A stretch of 64,000 nt of DNA from Williamsia sp. CHRR-6 (GCF_018474015.1 NZ_JAHCSG010000004.1:434001-498000); one strand, 5' to 3'; shown: positions 43,337 to 53,531, counted from the first letter of the stretch. The notes: generated by a model not told the origin, from the letters alone. Numbers and translations are program-made.

Positions 43337-46300
43337 ATGGCTCAGCACAACGAGATCGAATTCGAAAAGGACATCGCCGAGTATCTCGCCGCCCGCGGCT
43401 GGATGTACTCGCCGAACGACACTGGGTACGACAAGGAACGCGCGTTGTTCCCCGAGGATGTCCTTGGCTGGCTCGCGGACACCCAGCCCGACCAGTTGGA
43501 GAAGGTCGTCAAGCCCGGCTCGAAGGATGTTGCCAAGCAGCAAGCGCAGGTTCTCGACCGGATTGTGAAAGTGCTCGATCTGCCGTTGGAAAATGGTGGC
43601 GGTACCCTAAACCTTTTGCGTAAGGGCTTCTCACATTTGGCTGCGAAGTTTCAGACGTGCGTGTTCAAACCCGAGTCCACGCTGAATGCCAAGCGCAACG
43701 CCGACTACGCAGCTGTGAGGGTGCGGGTGATGCGCCAGGTGCACTTCTCAACCGCTGGCAATCAATCGGTCGATCTTGTGTTCTTCGTCAATGGACTGCC
43801 GGTGGCTACAGCCGAGCTCAAGACGGATTTCACCCAGACTGTCGCCGATGCCATCACCCAGTATCGGACGTCGCGGCTGCCAAAGGACCCGGTGTCCGGG
43901 AAACTGCAGCCGTTGTTCACGGCTGGCGCGCGGGCCCTGGTGCACTTCGCGATATCGAACGACGAGGTGTGGATGACCACTCGGTTGGCCGGTGAGAAAA
44001 CGCACTTCTTGCCGTTCAACCGCGGCTCCGAAACAGGCGGCGCCGGGAATCCCCTGAATCCCAACGGGTCACGAACGTCCTACCTCTGGGAGCGGGTACT
44101 GCAGCGCGACGCGTGGCTCAACATCTTGGGCCGGCTCATGTACATCAAGCACGAATCCTCAACCGACCCGATCAGCGGGAAGACCAGCAAGTCGGCAACG
44201 CTGCGGTTTCCCCGCTTCCATCAGTGGGAAGCGGTCACCGAACTCACCGCGGCGGTCACCACCGAGGGCGCTGGCAAGCGCTACCTGATCCAGCACTCTG
44301 CAGGTTCTGGCAAGACCGACTCGATCGCATGGACAGCGCACCGGATGGCCCGGTTGCAGGTCGACGACCAGAAGGTCTTCGACTCCGTCATCGTGGTCAC
44401 TGACCGCAACGTCCTCGACGCTCAACTGCAGGACGCAATCAAGCAGATCGACAACGACCAAGCCATCGTCGTGGCAATCGACCGCGACGAGGCAGCCAAA
44501 GCCGGCGCCTCGAAGTCAGGGCTCCTGGCAAAGGCGCTCACCGACGGGAAACTGATCATCGTCGTCACCATCCAGACGTTCCCATTCGCGATGCAAACGA
44601 TCCGAGAAAACAAGGGGCTCAAGGGCAAGAAATTCGCCGTCGTCGCCGACGAAGCGCACTCGTCACAGTCTGGGCAGGTCGCCGGCAAATTGAAGGCGGT
44701 GTTGACCGCCGAGGAACTCAAGGAGATCGGAGAAGGCAAAGAGATCGACGTCGAGGCCGTCTTGGCCGCCGAAGCCACTGAACGAGCGGCATCGGAGAAC
44801 ATTTCCTACTTTGCGTTCACCGCCACCCCAAAAGCCAAGACCCTCGAACTGTTTGGCCGCGAGCCGGCACCGTACGAGAACCCGGTGCCGTTCCACGTCT
44901 ACACGATGAAACAGGCCATCGAAGAGGGCTACATCCTCGACGTACTGACCGGCTATCACTCGTTCAAGCTCGCCTTCCAGATCGGGCAGAACGCGGGTGG
45001 CGGTGACGAGGTAGACCAGAACGAAGCCACCAAAGCAGTTATGCGTTGGGTCAAACTCAACCCGCAGACGATCTCGCAGAAGGCCGCCATATCCGTCGAA
45101 CACTTCCGCGAGAACGTCGCATCACTACTTGACGGTCACGCCAAGGCCATGGTCGTCACCGACTCCCGCAAGGCCGCCGTCCGCTACAAACTCGCGATTG
45201 ACGACTACATCGCCAAGAAGGGCTACGGCTACGGCACCCTGGTCGCGTTCTCCGGTGCGGTGCAGGATCCCGAATCCGGTCCGAATGACTTCACCGAAGC
45301 GACCATGAACCCGGGCGTGCACGATCTGCGCACCGCGTTCCGCGGAGACGACTACAAAATCATGATTGTCGCCAATAAGTTCCAGACCGGGTTCGATCAG
45401 CCGCTGCTCTGCGCGATGTACGTCGACCGGATCTTGTCCGGGGTGACGGCCGTGCAGACTCTGTCTCGGCTGAACCGCACCTACCGCACCCCGTCGGGGA
45501 TAGTGAAGACGGCGGCCATGACTCAGGTCGTGGACTTCGTCAACGAACCCGCCGCCATCAAAGATGCGTTCGAGCCGTACTTCACCGATGCGTTCTTGGA
45601 AACTGCGACCGATCCGAACTTGGTGCATGACCTCGCCGCAAAGCTCGACACCGCCGCGATCTACACCCAAGTCGAGATCGACCAGTGCGCTGAATCTTTC
45701 GTGAAGGGCAAGGGCAACAGCGCTCTTGCCGGGGCGGTCGGCCCGGGCCAAAAGCGCTTCGCTGACCGGTACACCGCGGCTCTGATTCACAACGGCGGCG
45801 AGGGAGACAGGGCTGCGCTAGCGGAGCTGGACATGTTCCGCAAGGACGTCGGGTCGTTCGTCCGCCTCTACGACTTCATGTCGCAGATCATCGACTACGG
45901 CGATCCCGGGTTGGAGAAGAAGCAGATCTACCTGCGACTTCTCGACCGGTTCATCCAGTCGGAAAACTACACAGCGCCCATCGACCTGTCCGACGTAGTG
46001 CTCAAGCAGGTCAAGCAGATTGACCGAGGCCGAATCGACATCGGCCTCGGTGTGCGTGTCGGGTTGTCCGGGGTCACTGCTGCTGGCTCGGGTGAGAAGC
46101 GGGATCCGAAAATGGTGGCATTCCAACAGGTTCTCGATCGTCTCAACGACCTGTTCGGGTCGGAGGACTTCACCCAATCCCAAAAGGTGTCGTTCCTCGA
46201 AGCGTTACTGCGAACACTGCTCGACGACCATGCGCTCGTCCAGCAGGCAAAGGTCAACTCCGCTAAGCAGTTCGTCGAGTCGCCCGACTTCGACGATGCG

Positions 46301-46456
46301 GTTACCGGTGCAGTCGCTGACAACCAAGGTGCTCACGAAAAGATGAGCGATTACTTCTTCACCAACGCGCCGGGCCGCACCCACCTGATGTCCGACATCG
46401 CGAAGTGGTTCTACCAGGTCGTCACGTCAGAGACCGAGCACATCTCGTTGCAGTAA
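43337..46456 (+). CDS. hsdR: Type I restriction enzyme subunit HsdR
   Basis: This 1039-residue motor-nuclease has an N-terminal PD-(D/E)xK nuclease with SVDLVFFVNGLPVATAELKTDF near 145–165. The SF2 translocase has Walker A HSAGSGKTDS (Lys326), DEAH at 438–441 and TFTATPKAKTLE-type motif III (FAFTATP). Helicase domain 2 includes VANKFQTGFDQPLLCAMYVDR and QTLSRLNRTYRTPSG. The C-terminal helical part binds M2S. It cuts unmodified DNA after ATP-driven translocation. It appears complete, so the system should be active. Confidence 0.95.
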   Translation: MAQHNEIEFEKDIAEYLAARGWMYSPNDTGYDKERALFPEDVLGWLADTQPDQLEKVVKPGSKDVAKQQAQVLDRIVKVLDLPLENGGGTLNLLRKGFSHLAAKFQTCVFKPESTLNAKRNADYAAVRVRVMRQVHFSTAGNQSVDLVFFVNGLPVATAELKTDFTQTVADAITQYRTSRLPKDPVSGKLQPLFTAGARALVHFAISNDEVWMTTRLAGEKTHFLPFNRGSETGGAGNPLNPNGSRTSYLWERVLQRDAWLNILGRLMYIKHESSTDPISGKTSKSATLRFPRFHQWEAVTELTAAVTTEGAGKRYLIQHSAGSGKTDSIAWTAHRMARLQVDDQKVFDSVIVVTDRNVLDAQLQDAIKQIDNDQAIVVAIDRDEAAKAGASKSGLLAKALTDGKLIIVVTIQTFPFAMQTIRENKGLKGKKFAVVADEAHSSQSGQVAGKLKAVLTAEELKEIGEGKEIDVEAVLAAEATERAASENISYFAFTATPKAKTLELFGREPAPYENPVPFHVYTMKQAIEEGYILDVLTGYHSFKLAFQIGQNAGGGDEVDQNEATKAVMRWVKLNPQTISQKAAISVEHFRENVASLLDGHAKAMVVTDSRKAAVRYKLAIDDYIAKKGYGYGTLVAFSGAVQDPESGPNDFTEATMNPGVHDLRTAFRGDDYKIMIVANKFQTGFDQPLLCAMYVDRILSGVTAVQTLSRLNRTYRTPSGIVKTAAMTQVVDFVNEPAAIKDAFEPYFTDAFLETATDPNLVHDLAAKLDTAAIYTQVEIDQCAESFVKGKGNSALAGAVGPGQKRFADRYTAALIHNGGEGDRAALAELDMFRKDVGSFVRLYDFMSQIIDYGDPGLEKKQIYLRLLDRFIQSENYTAPIDLSDVVLKQVKQIDRGRIDIGLGVRVGLSGVTAAGSGEKRDPKMVAFQQVLDRLNDLFGSEDFTQSQKVSFLEALLRTLLDDHALVQQAKVNSAKQFVESPDFDDAVTGAVADNQGAHEKMSDYFFTNAPGRTHLMSDIAKWFYQVVTSETEHISLQ

Positions 46457-46584
46457 GTAATCGGAGTCGGCGCTGGCCGGCGTCGTTGTCGCTGAGGATC
46501 GAGTTGTCTCAAACGGCGGCGGTCGTGTCGGTCCCTCGGAGTACCATCGGGGAGTCGAGCAAGACTACGAAATTTGGGGGGCGA

Positions 46585-48894
46585 GTGAAACTCTCGACTA
46601 TGTACGTGCGGTTCTACCGCTCGTTCAATTTCGACTACTTGCGCAAGAGCAGGGAGGACACTACCTCGACGCCGAACCTGTGGGATCTTGTGGGTGATAA
46701 CGATCTGTTCTTTCCCTTCGTGCGCATTCCGCTGGAGCCTGACGTCACCACGGTGGTCGGCGCGAACGAGGCGGGCAAGAGCCAGCTGCTGTACGCGATC
46801 GAGGCGCTGCTGACCGGAGAGGGATACGTCAGGCGCGACTTTTGTAGGTATTCAACGGAATTCGCTGAGGAAGCGGCACCGACTCTGCCCGAGTTCGGTG
46901 GCGAGTTCACCGATCTCACCGAGGACGAGCACACCGCTGTCCTTGCGTTGGCGAAGTGGAATGTGGAGACGATCGACTCCTTCCATTTCTTCCGATTCCA
47001 TGACAGAACGATCGTGTACGTCGGTGAAGAGTCTGTCGAGGTCGACGAGATGCTCTCTGGCCTCACGCTGCCACGTTCGTTTCGAATCGACGCACGAGTG
47101 CCGCTTCCAGACAGTGTCGAGATCGCCTACCTGGCCGGCGACACATCGCGGACCGGGCGGACCCGCGAGGGCTGGCTGGGCCGGATGTCCTTCCTACGCC
47201 GCAACCCCGAGTCGCTGGATACTCCACCCTCAGGCGAGGTCAGGGCGGTGTACGACGGGGCCGACGACCCGCCCAGCGATCGGCTGCTCGAGCAGTGGAA
47301 TCTTGCCCGGCGGCTGCTCCTCGACGTCGCCGAAGTTACCGAGGACGAGTTCCAGGAGCTCGGAGCCGCGATCTCGATCTCAGAGGGTTACGCCGAGGCC
47401 CTCGTGAAGAAATTCAACCGTAAACTGGCCGATAGTCTCAACTTTCGACGATGGTGGACCCAGGACAGCGACTTCTCCCTGCAACTGCGGCTGCGTGATT
47501 TCGATCTGGTGTTCACGATCCGCGACCGGACGGGCACCGACTACACGTTCGCGGAGAGGAGTCAGGGTCTCCAGTACTTCTTAAGCTACTTCGTCCAGTA
47601 CATGTCGCACGACCGAAATAAGGGCGAGATCCTGCTGATGGACGAGCCCGACGCCTTCCTATCGAACTCGGGGCAACAGGACCTGTTGCGGATCTTCGAA
47701 GCATTCGCTCACCCGGACACCGACACGGCGGTCCCGGTCCAGGTCGTCTACGTCACCCACTCCCCGTTCCTGATCGACAAGAATCACGCCGAACGAATTC
47801 GCGTTCTGGAGAAGGGCGAGAATGAGGAGGGAACACGGGTCGTCAAGAACGCGGGGCGCAACCACTACGAGCCGCTGCGATCCGCCCTGGGCGCCTTCGT
47901 CGCTGAGACGACGTTCATCAGCTCGTGCAACCTGATGTTGGAAGGCCAGGCCGATCCCATTCTCCTCGCCGGGGCTAGCGCTGTGGCGAGGAGAGTCGCG
48001 CCTAGCGGCAACGCGCTCGATCTGAACACTCTGACCCTTGTCCCGTGTGGAGGTGCTCGCAACATCGCCTACATGGTTCACCTGGCTCGTGGACGTGACG
48101 AGGATAAGCCGGCAGTGCTCGTCATGGTTGACGACGACGATGAGGGCCGGGCGGCGATCGAGGACGTGAAGGCGATGAAGGGACTATTGCCGACGTCGCT
48201 GGTGTTCACCGTGGCTGACACAGTAGACGGCGAGCGGCGCCCAGGAACTGTCGAACTTGAGGACCTCGTTCCCGTCGCGTTCGCCAACGAAGCCGTTAAG
48301 CGGATCGCGGACGCGGTGCTGCCCGCCGACCAGGCAGGGGCTTTCAGGTCCGCATGGGTCGACGTGAAACCAAGAGGTGGACAGCGGCTCTTCAAGTTGC
48401 TGAAAGACGCCACCATCGCTGCCAGCGCCACGGGCGAACTGGGTCGGCCGCTTGAGCTCGAGAAGGTGCCCTTCGCGCGAAGTGTGATGGATCTTGCGCT
48501 GGCCAAGGACGCCGACCTCGAGCGGCAACAGGAGTTGTACAAGAATTTTCAACCGGTACTCGCGCACATCGAGATGAGGCAACGCGAGGCCATGCGCGAC
48601 CATGCACAGGCAAGGATCTCGACCGTCATCAACCGGCTTCGGAAGAACTTCATTCAGGACCATCCGGGGAGGATCCGCAAGACCGATGCGGTGTCGTTGC
48701 TGGAGTCGTTGCAGGCCCAGCTTCCCCTCGAAGCAGCCGAGGCCGATGCGGTGCTGCAAGGAATGCGCTCCATCCACCGCGACTTCAAACTGGCCGACGA
48801 TCCTCGCTCGATGCTTGATGAACCGGACCTATTCAGGGATCGGCTTTTCACTCTCAGCTACGGAGCGACGAATGCGGTGCAGCAGGAACCCTGA
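46585..48894 (+). CDS. OLD-family ATPase with TOPRIM nuclease domain
   Basis: This 769-residue protein starts at GTG 46585 after a G-rich ribosome site (ATG 46600 is possible). The ABC-type ATPase has Walker A VVGANEAGKSQ (Lys65), a long helical insert, a SQGLQYFLSYFVQY signature and Walker B ILLMDEPDAFLS (Asp353). The TOPRIM domain has Glu453 in LMLEGQADPILLAG and the DDDDEG motif at 516–521. This is the order of class 1 OLD nucleases and of fused PARIS-like proteins. It lies 128 bases after hsdR, with its own likely promoter. It probably acts as an anti-phage nuclease; no UvrD-type partner follows. Confidence 0.85.
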   Translation: MKLSTMYVRFYRSFNFDYLRKSREDTTSTPNLWDLVGDNDLFFPFVRIPLEPDVTTVVGANEAGKSQLLYAIEALLTGEGYVRRDFCRYSTEFAEEAAPTLPEFGGEFTDLTEDEHTAVLALAKWNVETIDSFHFFRFHDRTIVYVGEESVEVDEMLSGLTLPRSFRIDARVPLPDSVEIAYLAGDTSRTGRTREGWLGRMSFLRRNPESLDTPPSGEVRAVYDGADDPPSDRLLEQWNLARRLLLDVAEVTEDEFQELGAAISISEGYAEALVKKFNRKLADSLNFRRWWTQDSDFSLQLRLRDFDLVFTIRDRTGTDYTFAERSQGLQYFLSYFVQYMSHDRNKGEILLMDEPDAFLSNSGQQDLLRIFEAFAHPDTDTAVPVQVVYVTHSPFLIDKNHAERIRVLEKGENEEGTRVVKNAGRNHYEPLRSALGAFVAETTFISSCNLMLEGQADPILLAGASAVARRVAPSGNALDLNTLTLVPCGGARNIAYMVHLARGRDEDKPAVLVMVDDDDEGRAAIEDVKAMKGLLPTSLVFTVADTVDGERRPGTVELEDLVPVAFANEAVKRIADAVLPADQAGAFRSAWVDVKPRGGQRLFKLLKDATIAASATGELGRPLELEKVPFARSVMDLALAKDADLERQQELYKNFQPVLAHIEMRQREAMRDHAQARISTVINRLRKNFIQDHPGRIRKTDAVSLLESLQAQLPLEAAEADAVLQGMRSIHRDFKLADDPRSMLDEPDLFRDRLFTLSYGATNAVQQEP

Positions 48895-48991
48895 CAGGGC
48901 GTCGGCTGGTGGACACCTGCTGATCTTCGCCCCCGAACCTGTCAGTCTGGTTTCTTACCGATGGGGGCAGGACAAACTGTGGCGTGGTTGT

Positions 48992-49025
48992 GCATCAGAC
49001 CCGGCTTGCTCGGGCTGTCTGATGC
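48992..49025. terminator. Hairpin after the OLD gene
   Basis: GCATCAGAC (48992–49000) and GTCTGATGC (49017–49025) form a perfect 9-base stem, extended by CCG/CGG inside. The rest of the 344-base gap 48895–49238 shows no gene. A TAAGAT box at 49187–49192 and GAGGAG before the next ATG suggest a separate promoter for the IetAS pair. Confidence 0.65.
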
Positions 49026-49238
49026 GGTGTTCCGCTCTGTTTACTAGGGCTCGGCTGAAAACGATAAGCGCTGGGCCGAACGTGAGGCGGGGGCGAACGG
49101 GTGAGCGCGGCCAGCAACCCCGCTGAGTCCAGTACGTTTGCCCGGGCGCTGGTCGGCCAAGTTTGCCGGCATGCGCGCGAGTTCTCGGTAAGATGTCTCG
49201 AACGGTGACTGCCGCGCAGGTTGAGGAGAACAAGGGCC

Positions 49239-50216
49239 ATGGCACGTGCAGACCTGCTCCTAGCACTCGTCCAATCGGGTGCGGGTGGTGACGACCTCGC
49301 GTTCAGGCGTGCTGCGGAGGCATTGATCGCCGAGGAGGAAAACAAGCGGCACAATGTTCTCGCTTCGCAGCTCACCGAGGCGCTGCGCCGAAAGCGGCCC
49401 CAGTCTTCATCGAGTGTGACGGCGCTGAGCCGCAACGAGGCGACTAGAGGCTTGTTCTTCGAGCAAGAGCCGGAGCGCCGTGTATCGGAGTTGGTCCTAC
49501 CATCCGAGGTACGCCACGCCGTCGGGCAGCTAACCGAGGAACACTATCGACGCGATCTGTTGCGCAGCCATGGGGTCGAACCTCGGCACCGCGTCTTGCT
49601 CGTGGGCCCTCCCGGTGGTGGCAAGACGTCCTTGGCGGAAGCGGTCGCCACCGAACTCGCCGTGCCGCTGCTCAGCGTTCGCTACGAGGGTCTGATCGGG
49701 AGCTTTCTCGGCGAAACTGCGTCGCGGATGGAAGCACTCTTCGACGCAGTGCGTGTTCGTCCCTGCGTCTTATTCTTCGATGAATTCGACGTGGTCGCTA
49801 AGGAACGCGGAGACACACACGAAACGGGCGAGATCAAGCGCGTAGTCAGCTCTTTGCTGTTGCAGGTTGATCGTCTACCTAGCCATGTGGTGGTGATAGC
49901 GGCGACCAACCACGCCGAGTTGTTGGACCGAGCGGTTTGGCGCCGGATGCAACTGAGGCTCAACCTCCCGCACCCAACTCGGGCGGGGAAGGTTGAATGG
50001 CTACAAGCTTGGTCTGCCAAGTCCGGAATCCGCTTGGGTCTGACGCCGCGAACCATCGCGGATCGGCTTGGTCGGGTCAGCTTCGCTGAGTTGGAAGAGT
50101 TCGCACTCGACGTTCAGCGACGTTCGATCCTGTCGGGTCCTGAGCCGGACGACACGGCGGTTACCCAGCAGGTTCTTAAACAATGGTCCGCGCGAGCCGG
50201 CGCTGAAGACGGGTAA
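49239..50216 (+). CDS. ietA: IetA-like AAA+ ATPase
   Basis: This 325-residue single-domain AAA+ ATPase has Walker A GPPGGGKTS (Lys129), the pore-like YEGLIGSFLGET segment, Walker B CVLFFDEFD (Asp181-Glu182), sensor 1 IAATNHAELLDRAVWRR and an arginine-finger region. The N-terminal 90 residues are helical and variable. It is co-translated with a subtilase (TAATG overlap). ATPase plus S8 protease pairs are the IetAS anti-phage system. How ATP hydrolysis controls the protease is not known from sequence. Confidence 0.86.
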   Translation: MARADLLLALVQSGAGGDDLAFRRAAEALIAEEENKRHNVLASQLTEALRRKRPQSSSSVTALSRNEATRGLFFEQEPERRVSELVLPSEVRHAVGQLTEEHYRRDLLRSHGVEPRHRVLLVGPPGGGKTSLAEAVATELAVPLLSVRYEGLIGSFLGETASRMEALFDAVRVRPCVLFFDEFDVVAKERGDTHETGEIKRVVSSLLLQVDRLPSHVVVIAATNHAELLDRAVWRRMQLRLNLPHPTRAGKVEWLQAWSAKSGIRLGLTPRTIADRLGRVSFAELEEFALDVQRRSILSGPEPDDTAVTQQVLKQWSARAGAEDG

Positions 50217-52726
50217 TGGCGCCTGAAGAGCGCGCCTCGACCCGACCGGTGATCTTGGGGCGCGTTACCCCACCCCGCGCGATACCGCCACGTCGTGGAG
50301 GCGGGGGACGAGCTCAATTCACCGATCCGGATGCCCGCGCGCGGCGCATCGATGCACAATTTGACGCTGCGGTGGCTGCAATCGGCGACCAGGTGCGTAT
50401 CTCGGATTCTATCCAGGCCGCTGATCCGCAGCTGGTCCTCGTTTTCGAGGCGCTTGACGAACAGATCGACCTGACAAACGTTGCCGAGAAGCTCGGCATC
50501 GAAGTGTTGATTGAAGCCGAAAATGCTGTACTGCCGACCGACGAAGTTCGGCTCACGAGCGACAAGCCCCGCAATCCGTTCATCGCATCGTGTCTTCACG
50601 CGGTCTGCATGAATCAGTCGGCGTTCGACAACCTCTTGTCATTGTGGCGTACATGGAGGGACAGTCGAGAGCTGCCGCGAGGGTACTCACCACTACGAGA
50701 CTTGTTCGCCCGCCTCAAGGATGTTCGGCCGTGGGGTCCGCAAGACCGGTTGCAGACGATAGATTGGGATGAATATTTCGACGGCCGAATCGACGACCGC
50801 CTCCACTCAATCGAGATCGAGCTTTGGTACCGCCGCGGCCCCACTGCACGCGACAAGAGCCAGCGGGAGGTCGTGACTCTGGTCGAGCAGGCGGGTGGGC
50901 GAGTCGCCACAGTCGCAGTCATCGATCAGATTGGATTTCATGGGCTCAAGTGCGAGGTCCCGACCGCGCTCTTGCGCGAACTGGCAGCGGGCAACTTTGA
51001 TGGTGTCCGCTTAGTTCGTTCCGCCAACGTGATGTACCTGCGAATCACGGGGCAGGCGCTGCCGATAGTCGGACCCTCCATCGAGATCTCCGAGGAGATC
51101 GACGATCCGCTGCCTGGTGGCGACCCCGTTCTTTGCCTTCTTGACGGTGTGCCCATGGCGAATCACGTCCTGCTACGTGATCGAGTAGCTGTCTATGACC
51201 CAGACGATCTCACCCAGCTTGCGACGGCCGGCGAACGCCGACACGGAACTTGGACAGCGTCTATCGCTGTTTGGGGTGACCGCGGCTCGCAACAGGTTCC
51301 GGCGGCTCGGCCTGTGTTAGTTCGCCCCGTGCTGGTTCCATCGGACGAGACAGCCGATCGGACAGAGGAATTGCCATCCAACGAGCTGGTACCAGATCTG
51401 ATGTGGCGGATATTCCGGGAGTTGTTCGAGGACGGCCCGAGCGGGCCTGCCGCGGCACCCACCGTCGCTATCGTCAACATCTCAGTAGGTGACCCCGCGG
51501 TGCCCTTCGAGACCGTCTTGTCTTCCTGGGCGCGCATGCTCGACTGGCTGAGCTACGAATACGGTGTTCTCGTCGTAATTTCCGCAGGAAATCATGGCAA
51601 GCTGACACTAAGTCCTTTGGTGTCAACCGATCTCACGGGAGCGGCCGGAACTGACCGGCGTCAGGTACTGCTGGATGCGATCGATCGTCGACAGAATGAG
51701 CGGAGACTGCTCGCTCCGGCGGAATCTGTCAACGCAATCACCGTGGGAGCCACTCACGACGACGGTTCGACCGCAGTCGCGCAAGGTTACCTCGTCGACC
51801 CGACGGACGGGTGTCCAAGCATTAGCCCCGTGACCGCGACGGGAAGTGGATATCGCCGCAGCATCAAGCCGGACGTACTGGCCCATGGTGGTCGCGCGTT
51901 CTACGTTGACGGTGCAACAGCCCAAGAAGTGATCACGCTGCGTGGCCTCTCGCCTCTCGGCCCCGGGCTCAAGGTGGCGACTCCGCCGGGACTCAATGAA
52001 ACTCATGTAACAGGAACCAGTTTCGCTGCAGCACTAGTATCGCGACAGGCTGCACGCCTCCATGATCTCGTCGAGGAAATCGCGACGGGAACCTCCTTAA
52101 CTCGCCGCCAGCGAGCGGCGGCGATAAAGGCATTGCTGGTGCATGGCACTGCGTGGCCGCCTGATCTAGCCTACGATCCCTTGTCCCCGGAGATTGCGAT
52201 CGGGAATGGAGTTGTATCACGGGACTATGCGGACGGATGTGCCAGCAACGAGGCAGTGATCCTCTACCTCGGCTCGATTGGGGCAGCGGAAGAGCAAGAG
52301 CTGTTGTTTCCGTTGCCTGACGGACTCAATGTCCGCGAGGCAAAACGGATCGATGCAACCCTTGCCTGGCTTACGCCAGTCAACTGGCGCAGCCGCCAGT
52401 ACCGTTGTGCAAGTTTATCTTTCGTCACACCGAGCGGTGCCATCCCAAGGCTTGGCACGCCAGCTGGCCATCCATCGGCCGTAACCACTCGCGGCGCAGC
52501 AACCGTACAGCACCAACGATGGGAGCTGGAAAAGACTTTCGCTTCGGGGCAAGGAAGCGATATGAACATTCGGGTGAAGTGCTATGAACAAGCTGGCGGA
52601 CTTGGTGGACGTGCTGTGGACTTCGCCGTAGCAGTCTCCTTGTGGGTAGCGCCGACTATCAACGTTGATGTCTACAGCCAAGTCCGGGACCAGGTCGCTG
52701 CGCGCGTAGCGGTACGACCTCAATGA
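50216..52726 (+). CDS. ietS: IetS-like subtilisin (S8) protease
   Basis: This 836-residue intracellular subtilase has no signal peptide. A long N-terminal region (1–300) precedes the S8 domain: Asp310 in CLLDGVPMANH, His343 in ERRHGTWTAS, Asn in VVISAGNHGK, and Ser602 in VTGTSFAAALVSRQAARL. A beta-rich C-terminal domain follows, about 660–830. The triad looks complete. Together with the upstream ATPase it forms an IetAS-type two-gene defence module, presumably killing or arresting infected cells by proteolysis. Confidence 0.87.
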   Translation: MAPEERASTRPVILGRVTPPRAIPPRRGGGGRAQFTDPDARARRIDAQFDAAVAAIGDQVRISDSIQAADPQLVLVFEALDEQIDLTNVAEKLGIEVLIEAENAVLPTDEVRLTSDKPRNPFIASCLHAVCMNQSAFDNLLSLWRTWRDSRELPRGYSPLRDLFARLKDVRPWGPQDRLQTIDWDEYFDGRIDDRLHSIEIELWYRRGPTARDKSQREVVTLVEQAGGRVATVAVIDQIGFHGLKCEVPTALLRELAAGNFDGVRLVRSANVMYLRITGQALPIVGPSIEISEEIDDPLPGGDPVLCLLDGVPMANHVLLRDRVAVYDPDDLTQLATAGERRHGTWTASIAVWGDRGSQQVPAARPVLVRPVLVPSDETADRTEELPSNELVPDLMWRIFRELFEDGPSGPAAAPTVAIVNISVGDPAVPFETVLSSWARMLDWLSYEYGVLVVISAGNHGKLTLSPLVSTDLTGAAGTDRRQVLLDAIDRRQNERRLLAPAESVNAITVGATHDDGSTAVAQGYLVDPTDGCPSISPVTATGSGYRRSIKPDVLAHGGRAFYVDGATAQEVITLRGLSPLGPGLKVATPPGLNETHVTGTSFAAALVSRQAARLHDLVEEIATGTSLTRRQRAAAIKALLVHGTAWPPDLAYDPLSPEIAIGNGVVSRDYADGCASNEAVILYLGSIGAAEEQELLFPLPDGLNVREAKRIDATLAWLTPVNWRSRQYRCASLSFVTPSGAIPRLGTPAGHPSAVTTRGAATVQHQRWELEKTFASGQGSDMNIRVKCYEQAGGLGGRAVDFAVAVSLWVAPTINVDVYSQVRDQVAARVAVRPQ

Positions 52727-52786
52727 AGCGTGCCGACCGGGCGTAAATCCGCATCCCCGCACTCTCCTAGGAAATGAAGCGCTCCG

Positions 52787-52820
52787 TGAGACAAAACATA
52801 GTGCAGCGATCATGAGACAA
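52787..52820 (+). repeat. Paired TGAGACAA motifs after the IetAS genes
   Basis: TGAGACAA occurs at 52787–52794 and 52813–52820, 26 bases apart, in the 116-base gap before the Nudix gene. A TGAGACAC copy lies in the presumed transposon end at 33240. They could be transposase-site remnants marking the far side of the island, but they are in direct rather than inverted orientation. The assignment is weak. Confidence 0.25.
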
Positions 52821-52842
52821 CTCGGATACCCCCAGGTCAGCA

Positions 52843-53319
52843 ATGCGTGCATATGCAGCGAAAAGTGAGAACCTACAGCCGCGCCTTCGGGTTGCGGCGT
52901 ATGTGCTGCGACAGCGAGAAGCGTTCTGGGACCTACTTGTTTTCGAGCAGGCCGGTCAACCCGGGGCGGGTCTGCAGGTCCCGGCAGGCGGGGTGCATCC
53001 GGGCGAATCGCTGGTCGCGGCGGTACTGCGGGAGGTCGGTGAGGAGACAGGGCTGCACGCCGTGGCGATCGGGCAACCCGTTGCAGTCGAGGACAAGCCG
53101 CACCCGGTGACCGGGCAGCCCCGCCGAACAACGTATTTCGTCGCACACGTTGACCGCGACACCCCAGATGGCTGGGAGCACCGGGTCAGTGGTGACGATG
53201 GCGATGCGGGCATGGTGTTCGTGTGCAGGTTCATGCCGCTACCTTTGCGTCAGGCATTGGCCGATGATCAAGACCGGTGGCTGGGTGAGATCGACCCGGC
53301 GAACAACTCAGCCGGGTAG
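52843..53319 (+). CDS. Nudix hydrolase
   Basis: This 158-residue protein has a complete Nudix box: GGVHPGESLVAAVLREVGEETGL (G-x5-E-x7-REVxEExGL), near residues 46–68. RLRVAAYVLRQREAFWDLLVFEQ precedes it and TTYFVAHVD follows. The family cleaves nucleoside diphosphates linked to another group. Within a defence island containing a TIR enzyme it could act on ADP-ribose-type molecules, but it is 15 kb from that operon and general housecleaning is equally likely. Confidence 0.83.
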   Translation: MRAYAAKSENLQPRLRVAAYVLRQREAFWDLLVFEQAGQPGAGLQVPAGGVHPGESLVAAVLREVGEETGLHAVAIGQPVAVEDKPHPVTGQPRRTTYFVAHVDRDTPDGWEHRVSGDDGDAGMVFVCRFMPLPLRQALADDQDRWLGEIDPANNSAG

Positions 53320-53345
53320 GTCTCACGGGTGACACGGTGGACGTG

Positions 53346-53531
53346 ATGGAGATGGTGACGGTGCGTGAGCTGCGAAACAACGGTGGCGAGGTGTTGAACC
53401 GTGTGGCACGCGGCGAGGGTTTGGTCGTGACCCGCGACGGGCAGCCTGTCGCCGAGCTGCGTCCTGTGCGTTCGGGGTGGTGGCTGCGGGATTACGCGCC
53501 GCTGGACGCAAGCCGGCGGCTCGCGCCATGA
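53346..53531 (+). CDS. Phd/YefM-type antitoxin, C-terminally altered
   Basis: The 61-residue frame begins with a good Phd/YefM DNA-binding domain (MVTVRELRNNGGEVLNRVARGEGLVVTRDGQPVAELRPV). After SGWWLRDYAP the sequence no longer resembles the toxin-binding tail. The next 130 bases hold the end of a PIN toxin in another frame, so a deletion has joined the front of the antitoxin to the back of the toxin. It may still bind DNA, but is probably not a working antitoxin. Confidence 0.6.
   Translation: MEMVTVRELRNNGGEVLNRVARGEGLVVTRDGQPVAELRPVRSGWWLRDYAPLDASRRLAP

Noticed and set aside
46501-52823. An 11-base inverted match (GAGTTGTCTCA at 46501 and its complement at 52813) that could bound an OLD–IetAS sub-element
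   Set aside because: Matches of 11 bases are expected by chance over several kilobases. No further extension or target duplication was seen.
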